Of a stretch of 64,000 nucleotides of DNA, positions 12,226 to 21,860 are shown in pieces. The stretch is from Pyrus communis (Eukaryota; Streptophyta; Magnoliopsida; Rosales; Rosaceae). The translations under genes were made by a program, and so were the position numbers. Below the pieces are notes generated by a model. It worked only from the letters and a program-made list of their open reading frames with translations, searched no databases and had not been told where the DNA came from. Every line of letters begins with the position of its first letter. The stretch's first letter is position 1. The DNA lies in NCBI RefSeq assembly GCF_963583255.1, contig NC_084813.1, forward strand, positions 3,287,001-3,351,000, in the 5' to 3' direction.

Positions 12226-13355
12226 CACTCACCGGCTTCATGGGCAAAATTGACCATCTTCCGTCCACTTTTGCACTTTGTGGCAGGTATGAAAGTTGTT
12301 CCTCTTTAAGATCTTCATTTCTGTGAAATTTGAGAATTTTTAGAAATAGTGGAATTTTCTGGCGAACTGTGACGGCCAGCCACCACGCACGGCGGCGTGT
12401 GTGGCGATGCGTGGGCCGAGACTCCACTTGAACTTCCTAGGCTAATTTTGAAGCCCCAAGTCCACATTTGACATCGGTTTAGTGAAATTATGATGTTTAA
12501 TATAGTTTCATAGTTGACCACCTAGTTGGCCATTAAGAGGTCCTTGCATGAATTGACGATCCGACCGTTGGATCGTCACCAAATTTTAATAAATTATGGT
12601 ATGTAATATTTAATGATATTAGAAACTTATGGATTAGAAATCTGACGTACTGATATTCCGAAATTGGATTTGTAAGTTCGTAAAATAAAACGTTAACCAC
12701 CACTTGAATTGGCAATTGGCGGAAAACCAACCGTTGAATCATAATGAAACTTTAGTATTATATTCTAGAAGCTTAATGTGGATCTTTAGAAGTTTCGGAT
12801 CGGAAATCCAAGATGTGAGCAATGTGAGGGACATTAGTGGAAAATGTGAGATTTAACCTTATGATTTGGTGGTTAAATGTTGGTCATAAATCAATGTGTG
12901 AAGAATCAAGAAATTAAAGTAAGGAAACATAAGTAATGATAGTTAATTAAACTAGTGTCTAGTTGGGCTTAGCACCGATAATTATTCACTAAAATAAATA
13001 GTTTGGAAGTAGGGCGTTATAGATTATGCATTTCACGCCATGTTGTATATATATTTGGAAACACTATGTTATGCTTGACTATTAGATTGCATTATGGCAT
13101 ATCCATATGTATATTATCTGCACATAATTATTGTGAATGCCTTGAAGTGCAAAGGTGAATGCAGGACACACAGGTAAGTTCAGGTGAGTTTATGGTACTA
13201 GTTTAAATGATGGAGTTATGGCATGACTACACATATGTTTTAGGCAACTCCGACATTGCCGTACAGGTTGCAATAATAGGCAACTCCGACCTTGTCATAC
13301 AGGTTGCCCATGAGTCGTACATGTTATATTAGATGCAGTTAGACTCATAAACCTG

Positions 13356-13568
13356 GAACTAGGATCCTCGCCGGATCCATTCCCTAGGGATCACACAATC
13401 GTGTCCATTCACCGTATATCGTGTGGTCATAAATCATTTAAAATTTAAAATTTAAAATTCAAATATAAATAGTACCTAACGAAAACTGGCCGCATGATAT
13501 ACGATAAACGGACACGATTGCGTGATCCCTAGGATCCTTAGGGAATGGATCCGGCGAGGATCCTGGTT
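13356..13568. mobile_element. Foldback MITE with 10-bp target duplication (MULE-like)
   Basis: A 213-bp palindromic element. The arms begin GAACTAGGATCCTCGCCGG on the left and, read in reverse, AACCAGGATCCTCGCCGG on the right. They stay similar for 60 bp or more, through CCATTCCCTAGGGATC and on to CGTATATCGTG. Direct repeats CATAAACCTG flank it at 13346-13355 and 13569-13578. A 9-11 bp duplication with long inverted repeats is the usual mark of Mutator-like elements. The AT-rich centre (AATTTAAAATTTAAAA then AAATAGTACCTAACGAAAA) recurs at about 47750. Confidence 0.75.
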
Positions 13569-13840
13569 CATAAACCTGCACCCTGGTGTTAGTGCTCCCG
13601 CTCGTGGCCAGGGCATAGTCTTTCACGTGATGTTCACCTCTGCACCTTACGCTCACCTTGGATCTAAGGTAGGTGCACAGTCTTATCGTATAAACCACAA
13701 TAGGTGGTTCCGATTCGTAGGTGACCCATGATTATTCGCAGTCTTCACATGATCGTAGCACTTGAGCGTATTTATTTACACTCAGTCATGTCTTACAAAC
13801 CACTTTAGGTGGTTCTGACTCGTGTGCAGGTATACTTATT

Positions 13841-14185
13841 AAGCTATTGGCTAGCATGTTATTGAGCTATTGGCTAGCATGTTGATGAACTATTGGCTAG
13901 CATGTTGATGAGCTATTGACTAACATGTTGATGAGCTATTGGCTAGCATATTGATGAGCTATTAGCTAGCATGTTATTGAGCTATTGGCTAACATGTTAT
14001 TGAGATATTTGCTAGCATGTTGATGAACTATTGACTAGCATGTTGATGAGCTATTGGCTAGCATGTTGATGAGATATTAGCTAGCATGTTGATGAGCTAT
14101 TGATTCAGTCGTACATGCCACGTGAGGTGACTCCAGCTAACATGTTGATGAGCTATTGGCTAGCATGTTCATGAGCTATTGGTTT
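13841..14185 (+). repeat. 23-bp minisatellite
   Basis: Eleven or so adjacent 23-bp copies of GAGCTATTGGCTAGCATGTTGAT-like units (13841-14102), then a 33-bp interruption and two more copies (about 14133-14185). Units differ by point changes such as GAACTATT and GATATTAG. Confidence 0.9.
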
Positions 14186-15162
14186 AGTTGTATAGGCCAT
14201 AATATGTGGATACGGCTGACATACCATTTCATATTGATTTATTTCACCTGGGTTACTTATTCTTGTTGAGATATTTGACACGGCATAGCTATGAGACTGT
14301 TATTTTGGTTATGGTTTTGAGTTATAGTCATGCCTGTTATTTTCTGGGAAATTATACAGGTGTTACGGCGAGGGGTTACTGCCTTTGGTAATTGAAATTC
14401 ATTTGAAAAATTTTGTTTCGCTCACGCACATTTTCTATTTTTGCACCCCTCCAGGTTTTAGTAGCAAAGTTCTGTATCGACAAAGATTTGTGGCACTTTT
14501 CAATATACATGTCTTTTTATGATGGTATAATCATTATCTTACCTTACTGTACTATACCTATGCTCTGTATCAAGCATGAAATGGGTCCAAACCCGCTCAT
14601 CGCGCACTCGTGCACTTAAGCACTTTTAGGTTTTAATTTATTCACATTTTATACACAATCACACTTTATGGCTTCATCACCTTCTAGGTGTCGGCCAACA
14701 CAGCTCGATTCGAAGTCCTTGTGGACATTCCGGGTCGAGGTGTGTAAAAGCCTTTCTCAAAAGTTTAAACCTTGTCAATGGAACTTAAAGCTTGCATGTT
14801 ATTCCTTTTACAAAATCCTCAATTTTCATCGATCATCATGAGGAAATTGTACTGGAACTTTGGTTTGATTTATTGCCTTCAAGAGTTATGCTGATGATGT
14901 TTTCAATAAAGTTTTTCACGTCAAAACTCTCTTCCGCATAAACTAAGTATAGAAAAACCAAACATTAAAAAGCATTCAAATAATGAGAAGTTTACCAAAA
15001 TAATTATGAAAAGAAATAAAACAATAGTACTATACCATATAAAAATACATTAGCCTCCAACCTAATGCACAATGGACGGCTAAGATTAATTCTCAGCCAA
15101 TCCAATGGTTACCAATTTTTTCAATTTAATTATATATATATATATATAATTATTATAGTTTT

Positions 15163-15412
15163 TAGGGGTGTAAAATTGTTAAATTAATATATATATATAG
15201 TTATTATAGTATTTTTTTAGGGTTATAAAATTATTACCTTAATATTTTGCTTATCGTGTATTGGGTTACCCACGTGTATACCCGAACCAACTCGTTATCT
15301 TAACAGGTACTTATCGGGTTACCTGATTTGTTGTCGTGTCTACTCGAGCACCTGTTAATTTCGTATCGTGTCGTGTTAGGTTATCGGGTCGTGTCAAGAA
15401 TTGTCAGGCCTA
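15163..15412. mobile_element. Possible non-autonomous hAT element
   Basis: The stretch begins TAGGGGTG and ends CAGGCCTA, which read as rough inverted termini. The right half has repeated GGTTAYCGGGT / ACCCGATAA-like motifs usual for hAT-derived MITEs. An 8-bp target duplication was not found. It directly abuts a broken Copia LTR piece at 15417. Confidence 0.35.
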
Positions 15413-15416
15413 GCTA

Positions 15417-15553
15417 CAAACAAAGGAAGCATCAGTTGCCTCGTAAAGAACCCTAGCCACCCTGTGGCTCTTCAAAAAAGGGCTAAATAAAAGGCCCACT
15501 TAATGGGCTATTCGGTCAACAAGTGCCCACTACAATTTGGCCACCAATTCAAT
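15417..15553 (-). repeat. Fragment of the 9.2-kb Copia LTR
   Basis: About 137 bp very similar to 9617-9752 (shared TAAAGAACCCTAG, GGGCTAAATAAAAGGCCCAC and ACTACAATTTGGCCACC), in the same orientation. It may be the first part of the 5' LTR of the element whose 3' LTR is at 9182-9756, cut off by later insertions or deletions. Confidence 0.65.
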
Positions 15554-15763
15554 ATGAAGTTCATCCTGTACCACTATAATTTGGTCAATAAGTGATAGAT
15601 TTTCTAAAAGTTCTAGAACTTTCGCAACACGAGCTTTAGCATCATCCACACTAATGGCACTCCTCATTTCCCTTACAAACAATTCAACCCATTCCACATC
15701 ATCTATACGCAGGTTGCTTATTCCAACTGATGGATTCTCAGTAGTGGCTGAGACGATCACCAA
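15554..15763 (-). pseudogene. Fragment resembling a plant CUE-domain protein
   Basis: The minus-strand frame reads NPSVGISNLRIDDVEWVELF, then VREMRSAISVDDAKARVAKV and LELLENL. This resembles the central EWV..FVREM.SA...DDAR.RA.R.LE.LEK block of plant CUE-domain (ubiquitin-binding) proteins. Only about 55 residues match; the CUE domain and the coiled coil are absent. It is probably a small duplicated or retrocopied piece caught between repeats. The assignment is from memory of the family. Confidence 0.35.
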
Positions 15764-15829
15764 ACAATGAATGAAACGATGACCAGATGATGGCTAAGAG
15801 ATGGATTCGTGAGCGTGCGAGGGATTTGC

Positions 15830-16283
15830 GAGAGTGTTGCAGCATTGTTTCAAAGCTACATTAATGGGAGTGAAGAAAGTTAAGGTTCCACTTTAGGTCC
15901 CTTCTCTCATCAATGTTGGATTCACTCTCAACATACCCTCTCACGTGTGGCAAATTTTCAAGTCTTAGACGTGAACAATACAACTTGGGTGACGTGGAGC
16001 ACATGTGGCAGTTTCATTTTCAAGTCTACCACGTGGACAACACAACTTGGGGTGATGTGCTATCTTCACTCCCGTTAATGTAATATGGGATTCATTCTCA
16101 CATGCCCCCTCATGTGTGGCAAATTTTCAAGTCGAAGACATGGACAACATAACTTGGGTGACATGGAGCACATGTGGCCATTGGGATTTCAAATCTGACA
16201 CGTGGACAACACAACTTGGATGACGTGGAGCACATGTGGCCTTGGGCTTAACACGTGGGACAACCTGCTCTAATATTATGAAG
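15830..16283. repeat. Repeats with CACGTG-rich modules
   Basis: Two or three tandem, diverged copies of a module containing CTCATCAATG, a CTCAACAT.CCC segment, CACGTG.GGC, ACAACTTGG.TGACGTGGAG and CACATGTGGC. The same modules recur at 62120-62270. The G-box-like CACGTG and TGACGTGG motifs are dense here. The stretch lies directly left of the foldback element at 16284. Confidence 0.6.
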
Positions 16284-16478
16284 AAAGTTGAGGTTCCACC
16301 ATAAAACGAATTGGCAATATAGGGGAGTAGCCCAACTTCTTAGAAGCACATTCAAGGTCCCTTCTCTCATCAATGTGGGATTCATTCTCAATAGGGAGGA
16401 GGGACCTTACATAAGCTTATAAGTAAGTTGGACTGCTCCTTATATTGTCAATTGGTTTTATGGTGGAGCCTCAACTTT
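16284..16478. mobile_element. Foldback element with ~60-bp inverted repeats
   Basis: The left arm AAAGTTGAGGTTCCACCATA continues through AATTGGCAATAT and GAGTAGCCCAACTTCTTA. The right arm is its inverse with a few changes (TTATATTGTCAATTGG, GGTGGAGCCTCAACTTT). About 70 bp separate the arms. A related element sits at 62050-62357. Confidence 0.7.
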
Positions 16479-16697
16479 ATTCAAAGAGACTGAAGCTGAT
16501 CGAGAAGGGATGGAGCATAGAAGAGTTTTATGGATGAGTAGGCAGAAGAAGAACAGCGAAGCCTCTTTCTGAGGGCCGGCGATTGGTCTTCGAAGATGGA
16601 CCACTTTCTTCCACACACAGCCACATACATCCTTCAACCTTATCTCTAGCTTAGCAGCGGAAAACTCAGGGAAAGCGGCATCTAAAGCTTGAAACAC
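16479..16697 (-). other. Coding-like fragment, not recognised
   Basis: An open minus-strand frame gives about 70 residues containing FQALDAAFPEFSAAKLEIRL and KDVCGCVWKKVVHLRR. Composition looks coding-like, but I recognise no family. There are no clear splice sites and it runs into the foldback element on its left. It could be an exon scrap carried with the neighbouring repeats. Confidence 0.25.
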
Positions 16698-16750
16698 ACC
16701 AAGAACACGATCTGTGACTTAATATGTACAGCAGGGAAGAGGGAACCAAG

Positions 16751-16754
<4 letters not shown>

Positions 16755-16782
<28 letters not shown>
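16755..16782. repeat. (TA)n microsatellite
   Basis: About 14 TA units. Confidence 0.95.
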
Positions 16783-16785
<3 letters not shown>

Positions 16786-17754
16786 ATCGATGAAGTCCTA
16801 TTCCTTGTTGGAATATAATTAGAAAGGGAAATCCTCCTAAAACATGCATATAGAAATAAAGAAAACCGAATAGGAAAATGAAAACAAATTAAATCCTATT
16901 GCTGTAGTAGGGTGAATATATAAATCCTAATTTACACGACAACCGTGAGTTTTTTTATTTTTTTTTATTTTTTCCTTCAAACAACAGCAACTTGCACTTT
17001 TTCATTAAGCTTGGAGGTTATGAAGAATGTCTCCAACCAATCCATATCATTGCCTTGGACTTTTTATACCAATAACAATATTAAACCAAAAATATCCAAT
17101 GCATCTCATTGTGCATGGATTAATTTGCCAAAAAGCTCTTTTTTATCCAACTTACAAAAATATAAACAATACAAGGCGTTAACATTGTTGAGAATACAAA
17201 TTCAGAGGAACTTGTGTATAATAAGTTTGTTATTCTATGTAGTTCACTTATCTCTCAATATTTATTAATATTTACTGTCGTGGATCATCCTGGATCATGA
17301 ACCTATAACATTACATTATGCTTTATTACGTACACATACAACAAATTGATGCATTTTGTGTATGAAAAAAATTGGCTTGCCCAAAACAGAATCCATCATT
17401 ACATCCATCGGAGCATAAAATCCGTATTGTCGCAGATTTATGTGGGATTTTTACATTGTAGCATGTGAAACTCAAATATATATGGTTGTGTGAAAAACAT
17501 ATGCTTTCAACTGTAGTCATTGAGTAGGAGCACACTTCTTTTACATCTTTCATATTCACGTATGTAAAGGCCTCCAAAATTTAAAACAAAAAAACACTCA
17601 TATATAGCACTAGATTCTCTCTTAATTACACATCATATCCTGATCATTAATTAGTAATATCCAGTTTCAGATTACCTCATATTCAATGGTCATGACTTCA
17701 AACTTATTGCTCTTGGATTCTTCTAACTTAAAGACAATTAAGAAGATGATTGAA

Positions 17755-17757
<3 letters not shown>
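16783..17757. other. Intergenic, no gene seen
   Basis: AT-rich; ORFs at 16945-17268 and 17326-17577 have no recognisable features. Confidence 0.4.
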
Positions 17758-17785
<28 letters not shown>

Positions 17786-17935
17786 GGAATTTTAACGAAA
17801 AGCCCACGTTACTGTTCACTTTAACAAAAAACCACATTTTACACTAAAAAGTCAATCCTTGTATTATTCACTTTACCTTTTATTTTGTCCTTATCATTAA
17901 AAATCAAATTTTTTTCATTAGTTTTCCTAAAAAAA
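17758..17935. repeat. Short interspersed repeat with an A run, upstream of the NF-YC-like gene
   Basis: A 27-base A run is followed by GGAATTTTAACGAAAAGCCC, ACTGTTCACTTTAAC and AAAAAGTCAATCCTTG, a sequence I remember as a frequent interspersed repeat of Rosaceae genomes. It ends about 115 bp before the start codon at 18051. A TATTTAAA box follows at about 17962. Confidence 0.45.
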
Positions 17936-18050
17936 AACTCTACTTTTCCACCCACATCTCTCTATTTAAACGACTCAATATGCACCTCATCTAAAATTAA
18001 GTTGCTAGAAATTAACTAGCTAGAAGCCCTTGAAATACTTTAGCGTACTT

Positions 18051-19042
18051 ATGGATTTGAACCATTCTATCAATTTCTCATCTTCTTCGAGCACTTCTTC
18101 CCCGTTCGATGATTTCATTCCATTGGATTCTTTCATGCTACCCGATTGCGACCCTCATCTTTCTACCAAAGAGGTGAACCTAGCTAATTTCCTTCTACTA
18201 GTTTCTTATGCTAGACATGATCATGTGTTTTTCTTTATTCTTTTAATTATTTAATTTTCTTGAAATCGTTTGATTATGCAGGAGGAAGATGATGAGGCGA
18301 AACGCTCTAGTTTTACTCAACTGCAGAAGGAAAATATAGATCTATTTTGGAATCAACAGTTGTTCGAGATTCAAAATACACCAGGTTCTTATTTTGTTGT
18401 TGTCTATAACTAGAAGAAAACATGTCATTTACCACATGTCATTACTACGGTTATGAAGAGCTAATGGTAAAAAAAATCCATTTCCACCACGGACATCATG
18501 ATACACAATTGACAAGCCATCCGTGGTAGATTGTTCGTGGTAAATGAACCATTGTCTTGCAATAATGATCACGACTAGTATCTTCTACGCTCGCATGCCT
18601 GACTTTCGCCAACATCTTTCATTTTTATTGATTTAAGTTTCTAACGGCCACCTGTTGGCTTCTTATAATGTATAATCCACAGTGAGGAAAACCCATCACG
18701 AATTTCCTATTGCAAGGGTAAAACGAATAATGAAATCAGATGGAAAAGTTAAGGTTTGAACAAATTTAAGGTTTTGATTAGTATATAAGCAAACTCCTTT
18801 GTAATTTACTAAACTTTCTAAAATACTAATTAGATTGAATATCCTAATTTCAGTTGATTAGCTCGGAGACTCCCATCTTGTTCTCCAAAGCATGTGAGCT
18901 TTTCATCATGGAGCTCACACTTCGTTCATGGTTGCACACCGAAGAAAGCAAGAGGCGTACGCTTCAGCATTGTGACATATACAGGGCTATTCGGAATGAT
19001 CAACTTCTTGACTTCTTGGTGTCTATCGCAAACTTGTTCTGA
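18051..19042 (+). CDS. NF-YC-like histone-fold transcription factor subunit
   Basis: Four exons by splice signals and phase: 18051-18173, 18282-18384, 18683-18753 and 18854-19042, giving 161 aa. NF-YC pairs with NF-YB through a histone fold, and the dimer recruits NF-YA to bind CCAAT boxes in the nucleus. The histone fold runs from HEFPIARVKRIMKSDGKVK (exon 3) into LISSETPILFSKACELFIME, LTLRSWLHTEESKRRTLQHC and DIYRAIRNDQLLDFLV (exon 4). These match the canonical LPLARIKKIMK, APVLFAKACE.FI.ELT.RSW and KRRTLQ..D...A blocks. It ends soon after the fold (SIANLF), so the usual C-terminal tail is absent. Exon 1 is Ser-rich with an acidic patch. The canonical family is often single-exon in this region, so this is a diverged member. 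TATTTAAA at 17962 is a likely TATA box. A pseudogene cannot be excluded, but no frame break is seen. Confidence 0.75.
18405..18560. repeat. Possible MITE in intron 2 of the NF-YC-like gene
   Basis: Imperfect inverted repeats GTCATTTACCAC (near 18424) and GTGGTAAATGAAC (near 18538) bracket further small inverted motifs (CCACGGA / TCCGTGG). The sequence just before the left arm, CTAGAAGAAAACATG, resembles a CACTA-type terminus. Ends and target duplication are not resolved. Confidence 0.35.
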
Positions 19043-19580
19043 ATTTCGGATATTTGGGATTTTCAATTTCGAATTCGTGAAAATACTGTTAATCTTTACT
19101 TTCCTTAATCGTAGTAATTTTCTTTCTTTTTTTCTTCCATTGCTTGCTAGCTTTCTCTTCAGTCTTTCGTTCACCTTCAATTCAATGTTGTACATCTGCA
19201 TATTTGGTGACTTGTGAGAGCCATATGTATAAAGTTGGCTGAATGAATAGTAATGAAGCTTTACTTGAATTGAACGTTGCGTACAACCATGGACATTTCA
19301 AATGTATATTAATTAATTAATTAAAAAAAATCAATACGAGTAAAACAATGGAACCCGAATTTCTACATTTAAGTTTGGGATCCTAAAGTAACATATCAAA
19401 ATCCACATTTCCCTCCCTGCAATGCATGGAGCATGCATGCCACTAAAGTAATTTACTTAATTCCTTCATTATTACTGTCTCAATTTTTATGATTGCGGGT
19501 TTTTTTTTTTTTTTTTTTCTGTACAAACAATATATTTACATTAAAGAAAAATGTAATTGTATTATTATTTTTTTTTTGTT
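19043..19580. other. Short intergenic stretch between convergent genes
   Basis: The NF-YC-like gene (plus) and the zinc-finger gene (minus) converge here, so the stretch holds their 3' ends. A T run lies at 19501-19519. No gene seen. Confidence 0.5.
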
Positions 19581-20601
19581 TCAAAACGAGTCTGAGACGG
19601 CCAACTGCAGCTTCTCCTGCTCAGTAAGCGAGTGACGGAAGTGGCACCGGTGACCGTAAGGACACGCGCCACCAGCTAACACCATCCGGCAGAGCTGAGT
19701 CTTGTAGCGCGGGTGCCTCATCACGGGACGGAGCTCCCTAACGCCGTGAGCAAACTGGCAATTATCCCGGTACGGACACGTCCCCGTCTCCTCCCACTTG
19801 TTGCAAAGCTCCGTCTTCAGCATGCCCTGATTGAACACCTTCATCTGGCTTTGCTGCACTTTCCCACACACTACCATCACCCACTTTATAATCTTAATTA
19901 CAATTAATTATTTAATCAAAATTCATTTAATTCGGTTTAAGTGATTAAAAGTTTGTAAATTTAATTTAACTCACAGTCATCGGTCTAGAAACGCTCGGGA
20001 CACGTGGTCGATTCGAGGAGCGAACGGAAATGCTCTTGGGGAGCGAGATCCGGTCCGCGTCGATGAATCTGTTTCGCTCCATGACGCTCGTCGGACTGAT
20101 ATCGGAGGATTCCTCGGAAACGACGCCGTCCTGAGGACCGAGACCGAGAGATCCAAATCCTAGTCGCCGAAAGTCATCGAGAAACGACGTCGCCGTCGGA
20201 CTCTGATACGCGGACGATGACGAAGACGAGGGGAGGAAGCTCTGGAAGGCGGCCTGCGAAGAAAGGAGCTTGACGAGGTCGGTGTTCACCGACCGGAGTT
20301 GAGCGTTCTCGCGGCGGATCGAGTTGAGCTCGTTAGTGAGGTTGCGGAGGTGAGAATTGCATAGATCATAGTGGTCGCGGAGCTCCTCGTACTCGAGGAC
20401 CAGCTGAGCCTGGTTGAGGGACGTCGTACTGTGGTGGTGCTCGTCGGAGTCGGTATCGGAGAAGGAGGAGCGGGTGGACGGAGTCAGAGAGAGGGAGCTC
20501 GGAAGTGTGTATATAGGCTGGAAATTTGAGGAGAAATCGGAGCAGAAACCTCGGGAAGAATCGGGTGAGTTGGGGAAGGCGGTGTTGGTGTTGGGCTCCA
20601 T
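19581..20601 (-). CDS. Tandem CCCH zinc-finger protein (C3H14/15 type)
   Basis: Two exons: 20601-19975 and 19853-19581, joined in phase 0 (GTGAGT donor, GTGCAG acceptor), giving 299 aa. Exon 1 is Ser-rich and has a short coiled-coil segment ([20 protein letters not shown] then [17 protein letters not shown]). Exon 2 carries two C-x8-C-x5-C-x3-H fingers: [20 protein letters not shown], then [20 protein letters not shown]. Each is led by (R/K)YKT.LC or KTELC as in tristetraprolin-like proteins, and 18 residues lie between them. Such plant proteins bind AU-rich RNA and can act as transcriptional regulators, for example AtC3H14/15 in secondary wall and anther development. The start at 20601 is the first ATG before the Ser-rich exon. 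Two GA microsatellites lie in its upstream region. Confidence 0.9.
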
Positions 20602-20727
20602 GCATATAATATATTATATTAGATGTGGATTAAGGGAAAGAGAATGAGGAGAGTTGAGAGTGGAGGGGAAGCATCAAAACAGTTAGAGGCCATAACTGAA
20701 TTTATATGTTATTTGTTGCTGTGCAGT

Positions 20728-20729
<2 letters not shown>

Positions 20730-20771
<42 letters not shown>

Positions 20772-20784
20772 GAGAGAGAGAGAG
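20730..20784. repeat. (GA)n microsatellite upstream of the CCCH gene
   Basis: About 26 near-perfect GA units, some 130 bp upstream of the start codon. Likely in the 5' UTR or promoter, where plant GAGA-binding (BPC) factors can act. Confidence 0.9.
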
Positions 20785-20891
20785 GGGTTTGCTGTTGCTG
20801 TTGCTGTTGGTGGAGGCGGTGCAATGCAAGGTAATGTTTGGCTTGGTGTTGAAGTATGTTGTGTGTGAGGTGAAGATAGAAGCTAACAGCT

Positions 20892-20895
<4 letters not shown>

Positions 20896-20945
<50 letters not shown>

Positions 20946-20946
20946 A
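20896..20946. repeat. (GA)n microsatellite
   Basis: A second run of about 24 GA units, 110 bp beyond the first. Confidence 0.9.
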
Positions 20947-21360
20947 GATTAATAGCTTAATTAGGTTGGTTGGATTAAGACGGGCGTTGTTAGAAGAAGT
21001 TCTATATTCTAAGTAAGGTTTCATAATAATTGTATCTGGATGGTTTGCTTGTATATCACAACTTTAACAAACTCTCTTATATGGCCCCTCCTTTTGGTAA
21101 TTGGCACCATCTCAATCAAATATTCAATGTGTCCATTTAGCTTCATGTGTAACCAAACAACCAACCTGTTCTCACTCTCGCAAAGATATTCTTATTTTAT
21201 TTAGGAGAAATTAAGCTCTAATCCTTATTTTTTATATTCCATTGAATAAAATCTTATTTATTTTTAATTTTTTATCAAGGTCTTTGGATTTTAATTAACG
21301 TCATTTATTTAGTGTTAGAAACGTTACATTTAGTATGTTTATATTTATGGCTAAACTTTT

Positions 21361-21860
21361 TATCATATATTTCTATTTGTAGTTTGTACCCATTTTTAAT
21401 TTGCAACCCTTTTTATAAATTGTACCAATTTTCTTTTAAATTTTAATTTGCACCCATATATTAATTTCTTTTTGTCCCTTATTTTTTAAACTTTTATTTG
21501 TATTCATAATTTTTTTAACCTTTTATTTGTACTCATAATTTATTTATAATGTACCCATTTTTCATTACAAATGTACCACTTTATTATTGCAAAATGTATC
21601 TTCTTTTTTTTGTAAGTAACATTTTTATGTAAAATGTACCTATTTTTTAATGTAAAATCTATTTATTTTTTTAGTCTAGAATGTACCATTGTTTTTTACA
21701 TAAAATGTACCCACTTTTTGTTATATAAAACGTGCCCCTTTTTTTGTATAAAATGTATCAATTTTTTGTATGTAATATGTACCCAATGTACCAGTTTTTT
21801 AATTGTAAAGTGTAGCCTATATAAATGTACCCATATTTTATAAAAATAAAATAAAATCCC
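21361..21860. repeat. Degenerate TGTACCCATTTTT repeat
   Basis: The motif (A)AATGTACC(C)ATTTTTT recurs about a dozen times with spacing of 20-60 bp and no strict period. No coding potential. Origin unknown; it could be a decayed tandem array or simple AT-rich expansion. Confidence 0.6.

Larger units (their letters stand above)
12226..14760. mobile_element. LTR-like, non-coding retrotransposon derivative (uncertain)
   Basis: No coding frame is visible. The stretch has a GC-rich start (12360-12430), a palindrome GACGATCCGACCGTTGGATCGTC near 12560 (quoted in part), repeated TAGGCAACTCCGAC.TTG modules near 13242 and 13279, a minisatellite at 13841-14185, and an end near 14700-14750. Such long, non-coding, repeat-bearing sequence is usual for LTRs of large Gypsy-type or LARD elements. 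I could not define LTR ends or a target duplication, so both class and borders are inference. Confidence 0.35.
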
